From Chloroflexota bacterium (lineage in GTDB: Bacteria; Chloroflexota; Anaerolineae; Aggregatilineales; Phototrophicaceae), in assembly GCA_026707745.1 (NCBI GenBank), contig JAPOWG010000011.1, forward strand, positions 124,001 through 188,000: a DNA stretch of 64,000 nucleotides. Direction: 5' to 3'. The notes beneath the pieces are model-generated. The model ran no database searches. It saw only the letters and a program-made list of their open reading frames with translations, and was not told the DNA's origin. A program made the position numbers and the translations under genes. Positions 1 to 10,000 of this stretch are shown one piece after another (position 1 is the first letter of the stretch; every line of letters begins with the position of its first letter).

Positions 1-2
1 TG

Positions 3-314
3 GCGGAAGGCTACGTGAAATCGCCGAGCGATATCGCCTCTATTGGGCAAGAAGTGGAAGTGCGCGTTATCAAGAAAAGCGGGCGTCCGCGCCAGATTGA
101 CTTGTCTATGAAGAAGCAACAAGAACAGTCGGCGCTCGTTGAAGAGGACGCCGAAGACGAGATCGAAGTGCCGACTTCCATGGCGCAAGCATTCCGGCGG
201 GCGATGGGCAGCACAGAAGAAAACCGGGGTCGCGACGACAACAAGCGCGCCCCGCGAAACGATCATCGCAGCCGACAGGAAGAGATTCTCGCGCGCACAT
301 TACGGGGATCTTGA
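3..314 (+). CDS. S1 RNA-binding domain protein, C-terminal part (cut by window start)
   Basis: The reading frame is open from the first base, so the gene begins outside the window. The visible start (AEGYVKSPSDIASIGQEVEV) matches the end of an S1 OB-fold: the loop before the last strands and the strand reading VEVRVIKKSGRPRQIDLSMK. After the domain comes a low-complexity charged tail of about 65 residues, rich in E, D, R and Q, probably disordered. S1 domains bind single-stranded RNA, so an RNA-linked role is likely, but the full domain count and exact family cannot be seen. The stop TGA is at 312-314, and the next gene is on the opposite strand. Confidence 0.75.
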   Translation, partial: AEGYVKSPSDIASIGQEVEVRVIKKSGRPRQIDLSMKKQQEQSALVEEDAEDEIEVPTSMAQAFRRAMGSTEENRGRDDNKRAPRNDHRSRQEEILARTLRGS

Positions 315-355
315 GCCAAGCCAAGGCAGAATTGGACAACCGACGGAAGATCGCG

Positions 356-829
356 CTAGATCTTCCGTTTTTGATTTGGGGAGTTGGCTTCTTCTACGGA
401 CAATTCGCGGTATAGCCGCAGGCAGATGAGCCCGAAGAGAATAGTGAAATTGATCTCGTGCGACAGGCACCAGGGGCAGAGAGCGGCCAGCAGCACGAAT
501 TGCACGTAAACCAGCCACATCGAGAAGAGCCAGGCAAACAAGGCGACGCCGAATGCCGCGAGCCCTCCGTAGAGTCTGAAGAGTTCGTGTCGATCTTCAA
601 ATAACAGGATAAGAGCGAGTATCAGATAAATGGCGAAGCCGAGCCAGGCGATCGGGATGCCCCCTAATTCCGAATACTTGGAATTCAGGACCAGATCGCA
701 GTTGAAGGCGCCGCCTTTGACGCAGACTGAAGGGGCGTCGGCGATCTTCAAATAACTTAGATAGCCGCTCACGCACAATCCGAAAATGACTGAGAGTCCT
801 TGAAGTCGCCTTGCGGTGATCACTGTCAT
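356..829 (-). CDS. Vitamin K epoxide reductase (VKOR) family membrane protein
   Basis: This 157-residue protein is hydrophobic, with four to five membrane segments. It shows VKOR hallmarks: a first cysteine pair in CVKGGAFNCD (about residues 36-44), the following SKYSELGGIPIAWLG stretch, and the redox-active CPWC near residue 117. VKOR homologues use a quinone to reoxidise a DsbA-like thioredoxin and so drive disulfide formation outside the membrane. Many bacterial VKORs are fused to a thioredoxin domain; this one is the membrane core alone, so a separate partner is expected elsewhere. ATG start with an AAGG ribosome site 4 nt upstream. Confidence 0.9.
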   Translation of the reverse strand: MTVITARRLQGLSVIFGLCVSGYLSYLKIADAPSVCVKGGAFNCDLVLNSKYSELGGIPIAWLGFAIYLILALILLFEDRHELFRLYGGLAAFGVALFAWLFSMWLVYVQFVLLAALCPWCLSHEINFTILFGLICLRLYRELSVEEANSPNQKRKI

Positions 830-864
830 ATGCCTTCCAATTGAACTCTAAAATGGCTTCAGTT

Positions 865-2118
865 CTACCAATCCGGCTCTCGCAAGAGTATCACCTTTAG
901 CTCGCTGCCAGCGGGCACCTTGGTCATCCCTTCGGGTATGATCGCCAGGCCGTCGGCCTTGACCATGGACATCAGAGCGCCCGAGCTTTGAATACCGGTC
1001 GTAACCGCCATGATACGTCCGTTTTCTTGTGACAAGATTACGCGGTTGTAGCTGCGCCGCCCGTCCGATTTCAGAGTTCCGGCGGTAATGGCTTTCACGG
1101 TTTGTTGCTTGAAGGGACGCCCGGCGATCTTGGCAAGCGCGGGCTTGACCAGGACTTCGAATGTGACCATGGTAGAGACGGGATTGCCGGGCAAGCCAAA
1201 GAACGGGACTCCTTGGATCGTGCCATAAGCGAGCGGTTTGCCGGGCCGCATATTAATGCGCCAGAAATCAATGTCGCCGAGTTCGTTCATGACCGTCTTG
1301 ACCAGATCGGCGGCGCCGACGGAAACGCCGGCGGTGCTGATCAGCAGGTCGGGATTGATCTCCAGCGCGCGGCGATAGAGAGCGCGGATGGATTCCAACG
1401 TGTCCTTGGCGATAGGCAGGCGGATCGGTACGCCGCCCGCGCCCCGAACGAGACCCGCCAGCGTGTAGCCGTTGGTATCGCGGATCTTCCCGGGCTTTAG
1501 TTCGTCGTAGATATCGACGAGTTCGTCGCCGCTGCTGAGGATGGCGACTTTGGGCCGACGAATGACTTCTACTCGTGGACAGCCGATGCCCGCCAACATG
1601 CCGATTTCCGCCGGGCCGATGACTGTGCCAGCCACCATGACTGAGGCGCCCGCGGCGATATTTTCGCCCGCAGACCGGATATTCTCACCGGGGGCGAGTT
1701 GGCGGTAGAGGCGCACTTCGGCGGGAAGGGGGCTGTTTTCGCCTTTGCTCCAGTCATCGTCGGTGTCTTCAACCGGGATGACCGCCGTCGCGCCGGCTGG
1801 GATAGGCGCGCCGGTCATGATACGAGCGGCCTGTCCCGGCTCAAGGCGACGGTCCGGGGCGCTGCCGGCGAGTATGTCCATGGCGACGGACAAGGTGACG
1901 GGATTGGCGCAGCTGGCGCCGGCGCTTTCTTCGTCGCAGATTGCGTAACCGTCCATGGCTGAGTTGTCGAAGGGTGGCAGGTCGATGGGGGAGACGATAT
2001 CTTCGGCGACGACGCGGTCCTGCGATTCGGCCAGCGAGACGGTCTCCGCTGGCAAGGTTTTCATATCGGCGAGGATGTTCGCAAGGGCAGTGTCGACATT
2101 GAGCAAGGGTTGCATCAT
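865..2118 (-). CDS. moeA: Molybdopterin molybdenumtransferase MoeA
   Basis: MoeA inserts molybdate into adenylated molybdopterin in the last step of molybdenum cofactor synthesis. The protein has the usual MoeA order: N-terminal domains I/II (SAMDGYAI, GAPIPAGATAVIPVED), a MoCF-type domain with ILSSGDEL, DTNGY, GVSVGAADLV and LPGNPVS, and a C-terminal domain IV. The open frame extends 46 codons further upstream, but those residues do not look like MoeA. Double ATG codons at 2118 and 2115 sit just after a GGAG, so the start is placed there, giving about 417 residues, normal for the family. Other cofactor genes (moaC, moaD/E) lie 27 kb away. Confidence 0.93.
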   Translation of the reverse strand: MMQPLLNVDTALANILADMKTLPAETVSLAESQDRVVAEDIVSPIDLPPFDNSAMDGYAICDEESAGASCANPVTLSVAMDILAGSAPDRRLEPGQAARIMTGAPIPAGATAVIPVEDTDDDWSKGENSPLPAEVRLYRQLAPGENIRSAGENIAAGASVMVAGTVIGPAEIGMLAGIGCPRVEVIRRPKVAILSSGDELVDIYDELKPGKIRDTNGYTLAGLVRGAGGVPIRLPIAKDTLESIRALYRRALEINPDLLISTAGVSVGAADLVKTVMNELGDIDFWRINMRPGKPLAYGTIQGVPFFGLPGNPVSTMVTFEVLVKPALAKIAGRPFKQQTVKAITAGTLKSDGRRSYNRVILSQENGRIMAVTTGIQSSGALMSMVKADGLAIIPEGMTKVPAGSELKVILLREPDW

Positions 2119-2284
2119 ATAGCTCCAGGAGCTTGCTTTCGAGCGGGCATTATAGCACATTTTGTCTGTAATCATGCGCCTGCCGGGTGTTCTACTCTTT
2201 TTGCAATCAGAAATCAAAAGTGTTACAGTCCGCATGTCTAATCGAATTACTTGCAAATTGAGTATTCCTTAAGGAGAGGCTGAA

Positions 2285-3586
2285 ATGAGACGTACTCTTT
2301 TGATTGTTACGCTGTTGCTGGCTTGCGCCATGATATGGGCGGGGGCGCTGCCGGCGGCGGCGCAGGACGCCAGCGAAGTGACGCTGACGATGTGGACGCA
2401 CGATGGCTTGTATGTACAGTTCTTTAACGCGCGCGCCGAGGAGTGGCAAGATCGCTACCCGGATATCGACTTCACATTTGAATTCGAGGTGGTGCCTAGC
2501 GTGTTTGACAAGGTGCTGGGCAATCTGGCGGCTGGCGAGGAGATTCCCGATTTGCTGGGCATCGAGCAAGGTTCGTTCCCGCGCTTCATGCAGGGCGGCA
2601 TCATCGAGAGCAAGTTCCTCGATCTGACCGATCTGCTGGCTGACGATTATGACCTGATCGTGGAAGGGCGACACACGCCTTACAAATATCAGGGTCGGGT
2701 TTATGGCGTGGACAGCTCGCTTTGCGCCGTTGTCTATTATTACCAGCCGTCGATATTCGAGGAGCGAGGTTTGTCGGTGCCGACGACCTGGGACGAGTAC
2801 CTGGAGACGGGCGCGGCGCTTGCGGAAGAAGGCATCGCCATGTCTTACATTACGGACCACGGTGGCATGTTCATGATGTATTTACTGCAGCGAGGCGGCG
2901 CGATTTTCGACGAACACGGCGAGTTTGTCTTGCCGGAGGAGGAGAATCGAGCGATCGCGGTTGAAGTGCTGAACTTGTTGCGCGAGGGCTTGGACAGCGG
3001 CGCGATACGCTACGTTCCCAGCGCCGAAGTGTGGGGACCCGCGATCATCAATGCTTATCGCGAAGGCAATTTGGTCGGCGCGATTATGCCCGATTGGTAT
3101 TCCGACTATATCCTGAAACCGCAAGCGGAAGATATGGCTGAGCAATTTCGCATTGGCCGCATGCCGGTTTGGGAAGATGGCGACGGCCATAAGACGTCGG
3201 TTTGGGGCGGCACCGGTTTCGCTGTCGCCAAAGAAAGCGAGAACGCACAATATGCCTGGGAGCTGCTGCAATACACCTATGTGACGCTGGAGAATCAGAT
3301 CAAGCGTTACGAGGAGATCGCCTACTATCCGACGATGGCGGCCGCTTTCCACGATGATCGCATCGTGGGACTGTCCGATCCGTTTTACGCCGGTCAAAAG
3401 ACGGGCGAGGTCTTCGCCGAGATCGTGGACGATGTGCCGATCTGGTATCAGAGCTTGTTCCGCCGGACCTTTGAGTTGCAAATGGCGGCTGAGCTAGCCG
3501 TGTTCTTTGACGGCACCGTCACCGCTGATGAAGCGATAGACAACATCGTTCAGTACATGGAAGACGAAATCGCCTTTGCCGAGTAA
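2285..3586 (+). CDS. Extracellular sugar-type ABC solute-binding protein
   Basis: This 433-residue protein begins with a signal peptide (positive MRR, hydrophobic core, cleavage near AAAQD at about residue 27). The mature part has the family-1 solute-binding fold: EVTLTMWTHDG at the start, repeated acidic and aromatic patches, and GGTGFAVAKESENAQYAWEL near the C-terminal lobe, a typical hinge sequence of carbohydrate binding proteins. It binds substrate outside the membrane and delivers it to the two permeases that follow. The substrate cannot be read from the sequence. A strong AAGGAGAGG ribosome site precedes the ATG. Confidence 0.9.
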   Translation: MRRTLLIVTLLLACAMIWAGALPAAAQDASEVTLTMWTHDGLYVQFFNARAEEWQDRYPDIDFTFEFEVVPSVFDKVLGNLAAGEEIPDLLGIEQGSFPRFMQGGIIESKFLDLTDLLADDYDLIVEGRHTPYKYQGRVYGVDSSLCAVVYYYQPSIFEERGLSVPTTWDEYLETGAALAEEGIAMSYITDHGGMFMMYLLQRGGAIFDEHGEFVLPEEENRAIAVEVLNLLREGLDSGAIRYVPSAEVWGPAIINAYREGNLVGAIMPDWYSDYILKPQAEDMAEQFRIGRMPVWEDGDGHKTSVWGGTGFAVAKESENAQYAWELLQYTYVTLENQIKRYEEIAYYPTMAAAFHDDRIVGLSDPFYAGQKTGEVFAEIVDDVPIWYQSLFRRTFELQMAAELAVFFDGTVTADEAIDNIVQYMEDEIAFAE

Positions 3587-3603
3587 GGCGGCAATCCGGC
3601 GCT

Positions 3604-3635
3604 GGCAGGGCGCTTGTCTTGCCGGCGCTGCCTTT
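3604..3635 (+). terminator. Hairpin between binding protein and permease genes
   Basis: GGCAGGGCGC can pair imperfectly with GCGCTGCC, followed by TTT. A weak terminator or RNA-stabilising hairpin here would give more binding protein than permease, a common arrangement in ABC importer operons. The pairing was read by eye only. Confidence 0.4.
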
Positions 3636-3654
3636 CCCCACACTGGAGTAGCGC

Positions 3655-4581
3655 ATGGTTCAAGCGGCCGTCACGCGTGGACGGGAGGCGCGTCATGGTG
3701 GAGGCTTCCAGCAGCATAAGCTGGCGCCCTATGCCTTCATCTCTCCGTTTTACGTCCTGTTCGGTTTCTTCTTTCTGGCGCCCAGCCTGATTGCGCTGGT
3801 GCTGAGCTTGTTCCGTTGGGATGGCATCAACGATCCGCGCTTTGTTTTGGCGCGCAATTACGGGCGCCTGCTAAGCGACAAGGTCTTCGCGCAGGCGGCG
3901 ACGAATACGGCCATCTACGCCATTGCCAGCCTTCTGATTGTCCTGCCCTTGGCGCTGGTGCTGGCGGTGCTGCTCAATGCCAAATCCTTGCGCTTCAGCA
4001 ATGTTTGGCGGGCGATGTACTTCACGCCGGTGGTGACATCGACGGTGGCGATTACGCTGGTCTTTCAGATCCTCTACAATCGCGACACGGGCCTGCTGAA
4101 CGCGCCGCTGATCAATTTAGGCTTGGAGCCGATATACTGGCTGGGCGACCGATACTGGATCAAGGTGGCGATCATCATTCTTATCATCTGGCGCTCGACC
4201 GGCTTGCTGACGATCTATTTTCTGGCGGGGCTGCAAAGCATTCCCGAAGAGTTATACGAAGCGGCGTCGATAGATGGCGCGAGCATGCTGCAGAAATTCT
4301 TTAGCATCACAATCCCCATGCTGCGGCCGATCATCTTGTTCGTCAGCATTATCGTCTTGCTCAGTTCAATACAGATTTTCGACGAAATCCATATATTGAC
4401 CAGTGGCACGGGTGGACCCGCCAACGCGAGCATGAGCATCGTACAGTATCTCTATGAACGCGGGTATACGCGTTTGCGCCTTGGCTTCGCATCGGCGGTG
4501 GGAACGGTACTTTTCGCGACGGTGTTCATTTTGTCGCTGCTGCAGCTGCAGTGGTACGGCGTCTTCCGGAAGGAGGACTGA
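3655..4581 (+). CDS. ABC sugar transporter permease, MalF/UgpA type
   Basis: This 308-residue membrane protein has about six transmembrane helices after a short cytoplasmic N-terminus. The conserved EAA loop that docks onto the ATPase is present (EAASIDGASMLQKFFSITIP, about residues 200-220). The opening helix APYAFISPFYVLFGFFF is typical of the MalF/UgpA/LacF group. It starts 68 nt after the binding-protein gene with a GGAG site and overlaps the second permease by one base (TGATG), so the two are translationally coupled. It works as a heterodimer with the next gene product. Confidence 0.92.
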   Translation: MVQAAVTRGREARHGGGFQQHKLAPYAFISPFYVLFGFFFLAPSLIALVLSLFRWDGINDPRFVLARNYGRLLSDKVFAQAATNTAIYAIASLLIVLPLALVLAVLLNAKSLRFSNVWRAMYFTPVVTSTVAITLVFQILYNRDTGLLNAPLINLGLEPIYWLGDRYWIKVAIIILIIWRSTGLLTIYFLAGLQSIPEELYEAASIDGASMLQKFFSITIPMLRPIILFVSIIVLLSSIQIFDEIHILTSGTGGPANASMSIVQYLYERGYTRLRLGFASAVGTVLFATVFILSLLQLQWYGVFRKED

Positions 4582-5423
4582 TGGACGAGCGATTCGGTCA
4601 GCGCTTGGGCGTCATTGCGCTGCACGTTGTGGTCATCAGCGGGGCGCTGTTGACGGTCGCGCCGATCGCTTTCATGATTTATTCGTCATTCAAGACGACC
4701 ACCGAGATTTTCACGCTGCCGCCCTGGCTGCCGCCGGCTGAGTGGTCGTTCAAGAATTACGAAACCTTGCTGACCAGCTGGCACTTTCCCTATTGGTATG
4801 CCAACAGCATCATTTACGCTGCGGTGGTGACGTTATTCGTGCTCTTCTTCTGTTCGCTGGCGGGCTTCGCCTTCGCCAAGTACAGCTTTCGCGGCAAGAA
4901 TGTATTGTTCATCATCTTGATCGGCTCGACGATGATTCCCTTCCAGCTGATACTGATTCCGCTTTTCATCTTGATGAGCCGGATTGACTGGGTCAATCAT
5001 CCCGCTTCGATGATCATCCCCTGGATGGCGCCGGCTTTTGGCATCTTCTTGATGAGGCAATACATACAGGCGGTGCCGACGGAATTGATGGAGTCGGCGC
5101 GGATTGACGGCGCCTCTGAATTTCGGATTTACGCTCAGGTCGTCGTCCCCCTGGTGCGGCCCGGCTTGACGACGCTGGCGATATTGACCTTCCTCGGCTC
5201 GTGGAACAGTTTCATCTGGCCGCTGATGGTGCTGCGCGGCAACGAGGTCATCACGCTGCCAGTCGGCATAGCGACCATGCGCAGCCAGGCGACGGCGTCG
5301 CAGATTCCTTACGGTGAAATGATGGCGGCGGCGACGCTGGTTTCGGTGCCGGTGATTGTGCTGTTTCTGATGCTGCAGCGCTACTTCATATCCGGATTGA
5401 CGATTGGCGCGGTGAAGGGTTGA
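4581..5423 (+). CDS. ABC sugar transporter permease, MalG/UgpE type
   Basis: This 280-residue permease has six predicted helices and an EAA loop reading ESARIDGASEFRIYAQVVVP (about residues 170-190). The segment IYSSFKTTTEIF followed by the periplasmic proline-rich stretch is the MalG-type signature. The start is the ATG at 4581, right after AGGAGG (4571-4576); an earlier in-frame ATG at 4551 lies inside the upstream gene and lacks a ribosome site. No ATP-binding subunit gene follows: the next gene is a hydrolase after 175 nt. The importer probably borrows a shared MsmK/MalK-like ATPase encoded elsewhere. Confidence 0.92.
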   Translation: MDERFGQRLGVIALHVVVISGALLTVAPIAFMIYSSFKTTTEIFTLPPWLPPAEWSFKNYETLLTSWHFPYWYANSIIYAAVVTLFVLFFCSLAGFAFAKYSFRGKNVLFIILIGSTMIPFQLILIPLFILMSRIDWVNHPASMIIPWMAPAFGIFLMRQYIQAVPTELMESARIDGASEFRIYAQVVVPLVRPGLTTLAILTFLGSWNSFIWPLMVLRGNEVITLPVGIATMRSQATASQIPYGEMMAAATLVSVPVIVLFLMLQRYFISGLTIGAVKG

Positions 5424-5598
5424 TCATCGGCGCATTTTCCCCATGAGCGCGTAAGTAGCTTATCGAAGCGATTTCCGTTGCGGCCTTCGTGCAGTTTGAC
5501 CCGCAATACCTAAGATGCTAATGTAGTCGTAGTGATGCTGCTCAAAGTTGCGCGCAATGGCGAGATATATACTTTAATATTGGAAGGAGAGTTTTGAC

Positions 5599-6600
5599 AT
5601 GTATAAGAAATTCTTGTTGATATTGCTGTATACCGTATTTTTGTGGATGCTGCCGCTTGGCTTGCGGGCGGACGATGATAGCACGGGAGCGGACCTGGGC
5701 GAGCCTTTCATTGGCGAATTGGTCGATGTTAATGGGCGCAACGTGCTCGTTCACTGTGTTGGCGAGGGCAGCCCAACCATTTGGCTCGAGAATGGATGGG
5801 CGGCGATGGTGGTGACCTGGCAGCCGTTTCAGGATCAATTGGGGGAACATACGCGTGTTTGCGCCTATGATCGCGCCGGTATGGGTTGGAGTGACCCCAA
5901 TGGCTCCGACCGCACAGCTTACAACTCTGCCGCCGAGTTCGCGGAGTTGCTCGATGTGCTGGGGGAAAACGAGCCATTCATCATATTGGCATGGTCTTGT
6001 GGCGCGCCCATTGCGCAGATCTACGCAGCGCAGAATCCTGATATGGCACTTGGCTTGGTGTTGATGGACGCCTGCGGCTTGAACTACGACCGCTGGGTGA
6101 TGGAAACCTATCCCTTTGGCACGTGGCAGAGTCCATCCGAGCAGGTCAGTTGGCTGGAAACGGTGCGCGGATATGCCGAATCCGCAGCCGCGGGAGAGCT
6201 AAGTTATGACAGCATCTCGTGGTGGTTCAACGCGACCTCTTCAGAGCTATACGGGGACTTGTATTACAACCTGATTCTGAAGAATCCCAACTACTGGTAT
6301 ACCTATATGTGGGAGACGCTTTATGGCGTCATGGGGGTTAACTCGGATCAAGTGAAGGCGGTGATTACGCAGACAGATATGCCGATTACGGCCATTATCG
6401 CCGCCGATGATGCGACGGCCGATGCGGAATCGCAGTCCTACGCATGGATGTTCAGCACCGCGCAGATCGCTAACACTACCTATTCCAACAATCCAAGCGT
6501 GATTTGGGCGGAGACATCGGAGCATGCGATTTTCCGCGCCGAGCCAGATACCGTGATCAATGCGCTTCTCGACATGATCTCGGAAATGAATGACGAGTAA
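5599..6600 (+). CDS. Secreted alpha/beta hydrolase
   Basis: The protein has 333 residues with a signal peptide (hydrophobic core LLILLYTVFLWMLPLG, cleavage after LRA). The alpha/beta-hydrolase fold is clear: VCAYDRAGMGWSDP, a nucleophile elbow in ILAWSCGAPIAQIYA with the serine in W-S-C-G, a putative acid in IIAADDATAD, and the terminal histidine in SEHAIF. The residue before the elbow is A rather than the usual G. The substrate is unknown. It stands alone, with a GGAAGGAG site and 175 nt behind the permease gene. A weak inverted repeat (ACTTTTA/TAAAAGT) follows the stop. Confidence 0.8.
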   Translation: MYKKFLLILLYTVFLWMLPLGLRADDDSTGADLGEPFIGELVDVNGRNVLVHCVGEGSPTIWLENGWAAMVVTWQPFQDQLGEHTRVCAYDRAGMGWSDPNGSDRTAYNSAAEFAELLDVLGENEPFIILAWSCGAPIAQIYAAQNPDMALGLVLMDACGLNYDRWVMETYPFGTWQSPSEQVSWLETVRGYAESAAAGELSYDSISWWFNATSSELYGDLYYNLILKNPNYWYTYMWETLYGVMGVNSDQVKAVITQTDMPITAIIAADDATADAESQSYAWMFSTAQIANTTYSNNPSVIWAETSEHAIFRAEPDTVINALLDMISEMNDE

Positions 6601-6834
6601 GATCTACTTTTATGACATGCGGCATGGACCAGTAAAAGTGGTTGCTTCATGTGAACGCGTTTTGATGGTCGCCAATCGTTTGCGGACTTGTCGAGCGGCT
6701 GCGCTTTTTTCGTAGAGACCAGCGGGCCACAAGGCAATTCGATGGTTCTGCGTCATGTCATAGCAGTGTCTTGATCTTGAGCTGCTCGTATCTAGACTAA
6801 CTTAGTTCATAGGTGAAAATAATCACGGCAAGCC
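6601..6834. other. Intergenic region before the rpoC promoter
   Basis: No gene is supported here. A loose hairpin (ACTTTTA ... TAAAAGT, about 6607-6640) lies just after the hydrolase stop and may act as a terminator. The rest shows nothing recognisable, and short open frames lack ribosome sites. Confidence 0.5.
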
Positions 6835-6864
6835 TTGACAGTTTTGGAGGAGACAAGATACAAT
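6835..6864 (+). promoter_or_regulatory. Sigma-70-type promoter of rpoC
   Basis: A perfect -35 TTGACA (6835-6840) is followed after 18 nt by a -10 TACAAT (6859-6864). Transcription would begin near 6871, leaving an untranslated leader of about 145 nt that contains a GC hairpin (ACAGGGGC ... GCCTCCTGT, about 6911-6930) and an AGGAGG ribosome site at 7004-7009. This gives rpoC its own promoter, independent of rpoB. The gyrA promoter at 15341 has the same boxes and spacing. Confidence 0.75.
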
Positions 6865-7016
6865 TCCAAGTGATGGAAACACGCTAATATATCACGTTGG
6901 GTCTGGGGCACAGGGGCTGCGCCTCCTGTTATCTATTTCGCATTTGATGGTGATAGTCGTTTCATCAGGTCATCTACTTTCAGTCTACAGCATCATAGCG
7001 CAAAGGAGGTTACGCC

Positions 7017-10000
7017 TTGGAGGCGAAAGACTTTAGCGCATTACGTATTAGTCTGGCTTCTCCCGAACAGATTCGTTCCTGGTCTTATGGAGAGGTGACG
7101 AAACCGGAAACGATCAATTATCGGCGGCTGCGTCCGGAAATGGACGGGCTGTTCTGCGAGCGGATTTTCGGTCCTACGCGAGACTGGCAATGCTATTGTG
7201 GAAAGTACAAGAACATCCGCTATCGCGGCATCATCTGCGATAAGTGCGGTGTCGAGGTGACACGGTCGTCGGTGCGGCGCGAACGCATGGGGCATATCGA
7301 ACTGGCGGCCCCGGTCGCGCATGTCTGGTATACGCGGCGCGTGCCGAGCTATTTGGGTCTGCTTTTGGACGTGAGCCGGCGCAACCTGGACCGCGTGCTC
7401 TACTTCGCTCAATATGTGGTTACGCAAGTCGATCAAGACGCGCGGGGCAAAGCGATCACGCGCATTGAGAAGGAACTGGAGCTGAAAGAGCAGGAGCTCA
7501 CCGGGGAGTTGGAAGAGCAGTTCAGCGAGTTGCGCGACGACCGCGATCAAAGGGCGGAGGAGTTCGAAAGCAAGGTCAAAGCGATCCGCGATCATTTTGA
7601 CGGCGAACTGGGGCGGCTAAGCGACGAGGTGATGAACGAAGCCCAAGCGGCGCAAACCCGCGTCGAAAGCATGTTGGGTCAAGCTGCGTCCGCGGAAATC
7701 AGTCTGCAAGCGACAGAGACGGTGGTCGTTGAAAAAGGCGAAGAGGTCACCAACGATCACATCTCGCGGATCCAGACCGAGGTCAACGAATACCTGAGTA
7801 AATTACAGTCTGAGATTGAAGAGCTGAGCAAGGCCGAAATCGCCAAGATCAGCGGCGATATTGACGATGCGAATGTTGAAGTGGCTTCGTCCCTGGAAGA
7901 ACAGGCGGAGGAAATAGAGCAACGCATACGGAATTTGCGTAACAGCGCCGAAAAGCAAATCAACGAATTAGAGGACCTGCATGTCCTGCAGTTCCTGTCG
8001 GAAAGCCGCTATCGCGAACTCAAGAGCCGCTTCGGCAATGTCTTCCAGGCCAATATGGGCGCGGAAGCCTTTTATGAGATCCTGGGCACGCTTAACCTGG
8101 CGAAGCTGGCGGAAGAACTTTGGATTGAGGTCCGCACCAGCAAGTCGAAGCAGCGCAGCCGCAAAGCCACCAAACGCTTGCGCGTAGTCGAGAGCCTGCG
8201 CAACAGCCGCAGTACCGTTATAGACAGCGATGAAACCAACCAGGAAAACGAGCCGAACGGCAATCGTCCCGAATGGATGATTCTGACCGTTCTGCCGGTG
8301 ATCCCCCCCGATCTGCGTCCGATGGTGCAGTTGGATGGCGGTCGTTTCGCTACCAGCGACTTAAACGATTTGTATCGCCGCGTCATCAACAGGAATAACC
8401 GGCTGAAGCATTTGCTGGATCTGGGCGCGCCGGATGTCATCGTGCGCAACGAAAAGCGTATGCTGCAAGAAGCGGTTGACAGTTTGATCGACAATAGCCA
8501 GCGTGGCAAGGCCTTGAGCCGCCGCGGTCGGAGGGAACTGAAATCCTTAAGCGATATGCTCAAGGGCAAGAAAGGGCGTTTCCGCCGGAATCTGCTGGGA
8601 AAGCGCGTCGATTATTCGGGTCGTTCGGTTATTGTCATCGGCCCCAAGCTGAAGTTGCATCAATGCGGCTTGCCCAAGACGATGGCGCTTGAGCTATATC
8701 GGCCATTTGTGATCAGCCGATTGGTGCAATACAACTACGCGAGCAATGTCAAAGGCGCCAAGCGCATCATCGAGCGGGAGCGACCGGAGGTATGGGAAGT
8801 CCTGGAAGAAGTGATCCGCGAGCGACCGGTTCTGTTAAACCGCGCCCCGACCTTGCATCGCCTGGGCATTCAAGCCTTTGAGCCGCTGCTGGTTGAGGGC
8901 AAGGCGATCCAAATCCATCCTCTGGTTTGTTCCGCCTTTAACGCGGATTTCGATGGCGATCAAATGGCGGTTCATGTGCCGCTGAGCGAGCAGGCTGTTA
9001 AGGAAGCGCGTGAGTTGATGCTGAGCACGCGCAACTTGTTAAAACCTTCGGATGGCATGCCTATCGTCGGTCCTTCCAAGGATATGGTGCTCGGGAATTA
9101 CTATTTGACGATGGATCCGACCGTTGAGATCGTAGCGCAGAAAGCGCGCGCGGATGAATTCCGTTCCGAGCAGGTGCTGTACGGCGGCGAGCATAAGGTT
9201 GGCATCGCCGTCAGGTCTAATGGCTACTACTACGCGCAATTCCGGCAAGTGCCCAACGTCGAACTATTCTTTGACGATACCGAGCCCGATGACAACGGGC
9301 GACCCAAAGTCTTGGAGACGGCCGTTGATCGCACTGTGCAAGCGCTGCTGGACGGAGAGGTAGATTGCATCCTGGCTAACGCATACGAGATGCGCAGATA
9401 TATGCGGGCCAAGGGAGTCGAAGATCAACTGGAGATCACAAACCTGCACGAGCGCCGCGTCGTCGTTGATATGGATGAGGTCGAGTATCTGTATCGCATC
9501 GGCCTGGTGCATCTGCATACGCCGATTTTGCTTGGCAACGTATATGATACGCGGGGACCGCAGGACGAACCGGAAATCTGCACGGTGGGACGCGCTATCT
9601 TCAACCGCATCTTGCCGGACGAGATGCGCTTCGTCCAGGAAACCATGGGCAAGAAGGGCTTGCAGAACCTAGTCGCCCGTTGTTACCAGGTGATCGGCGC
9701 GGAAATCACAACCGAGGTGGTGGACGCGATCAAGAACTACGGTTTCCACTATGCGACGATTTCCGGCACGACGATTGCGGTGAGTGACCTGACGATCCCG
9801 GACGAGCGGACGGACATCCTGCAACAGGCGGATGAGGTAGTGACGCGCGCCGAGCGCGACTTCCGCCGCGGCTTGATGACCGAAGAAGAGCGGTATCAGA
9901 TCACGATCGACGAATGGAATCGCGCCAAGGAGTTCCTGCAGGACCGGATCCGCGATACGCTTGATCCTTATGGTCCGATCGCGATCATGGCGATATCGGG

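Noticed and set aside
2119..2256. 46-residue N-terminal extension of MoeA
   Set aside because: It has no similarity to MoeA, and a GGAG with double ATG sits at 2118.
6480..6737. Minus-strand open frame after the hydrolase gene
   Set aside because: It overlaps the hydrolase, lacks a ribosome site and has no recognisable domain.
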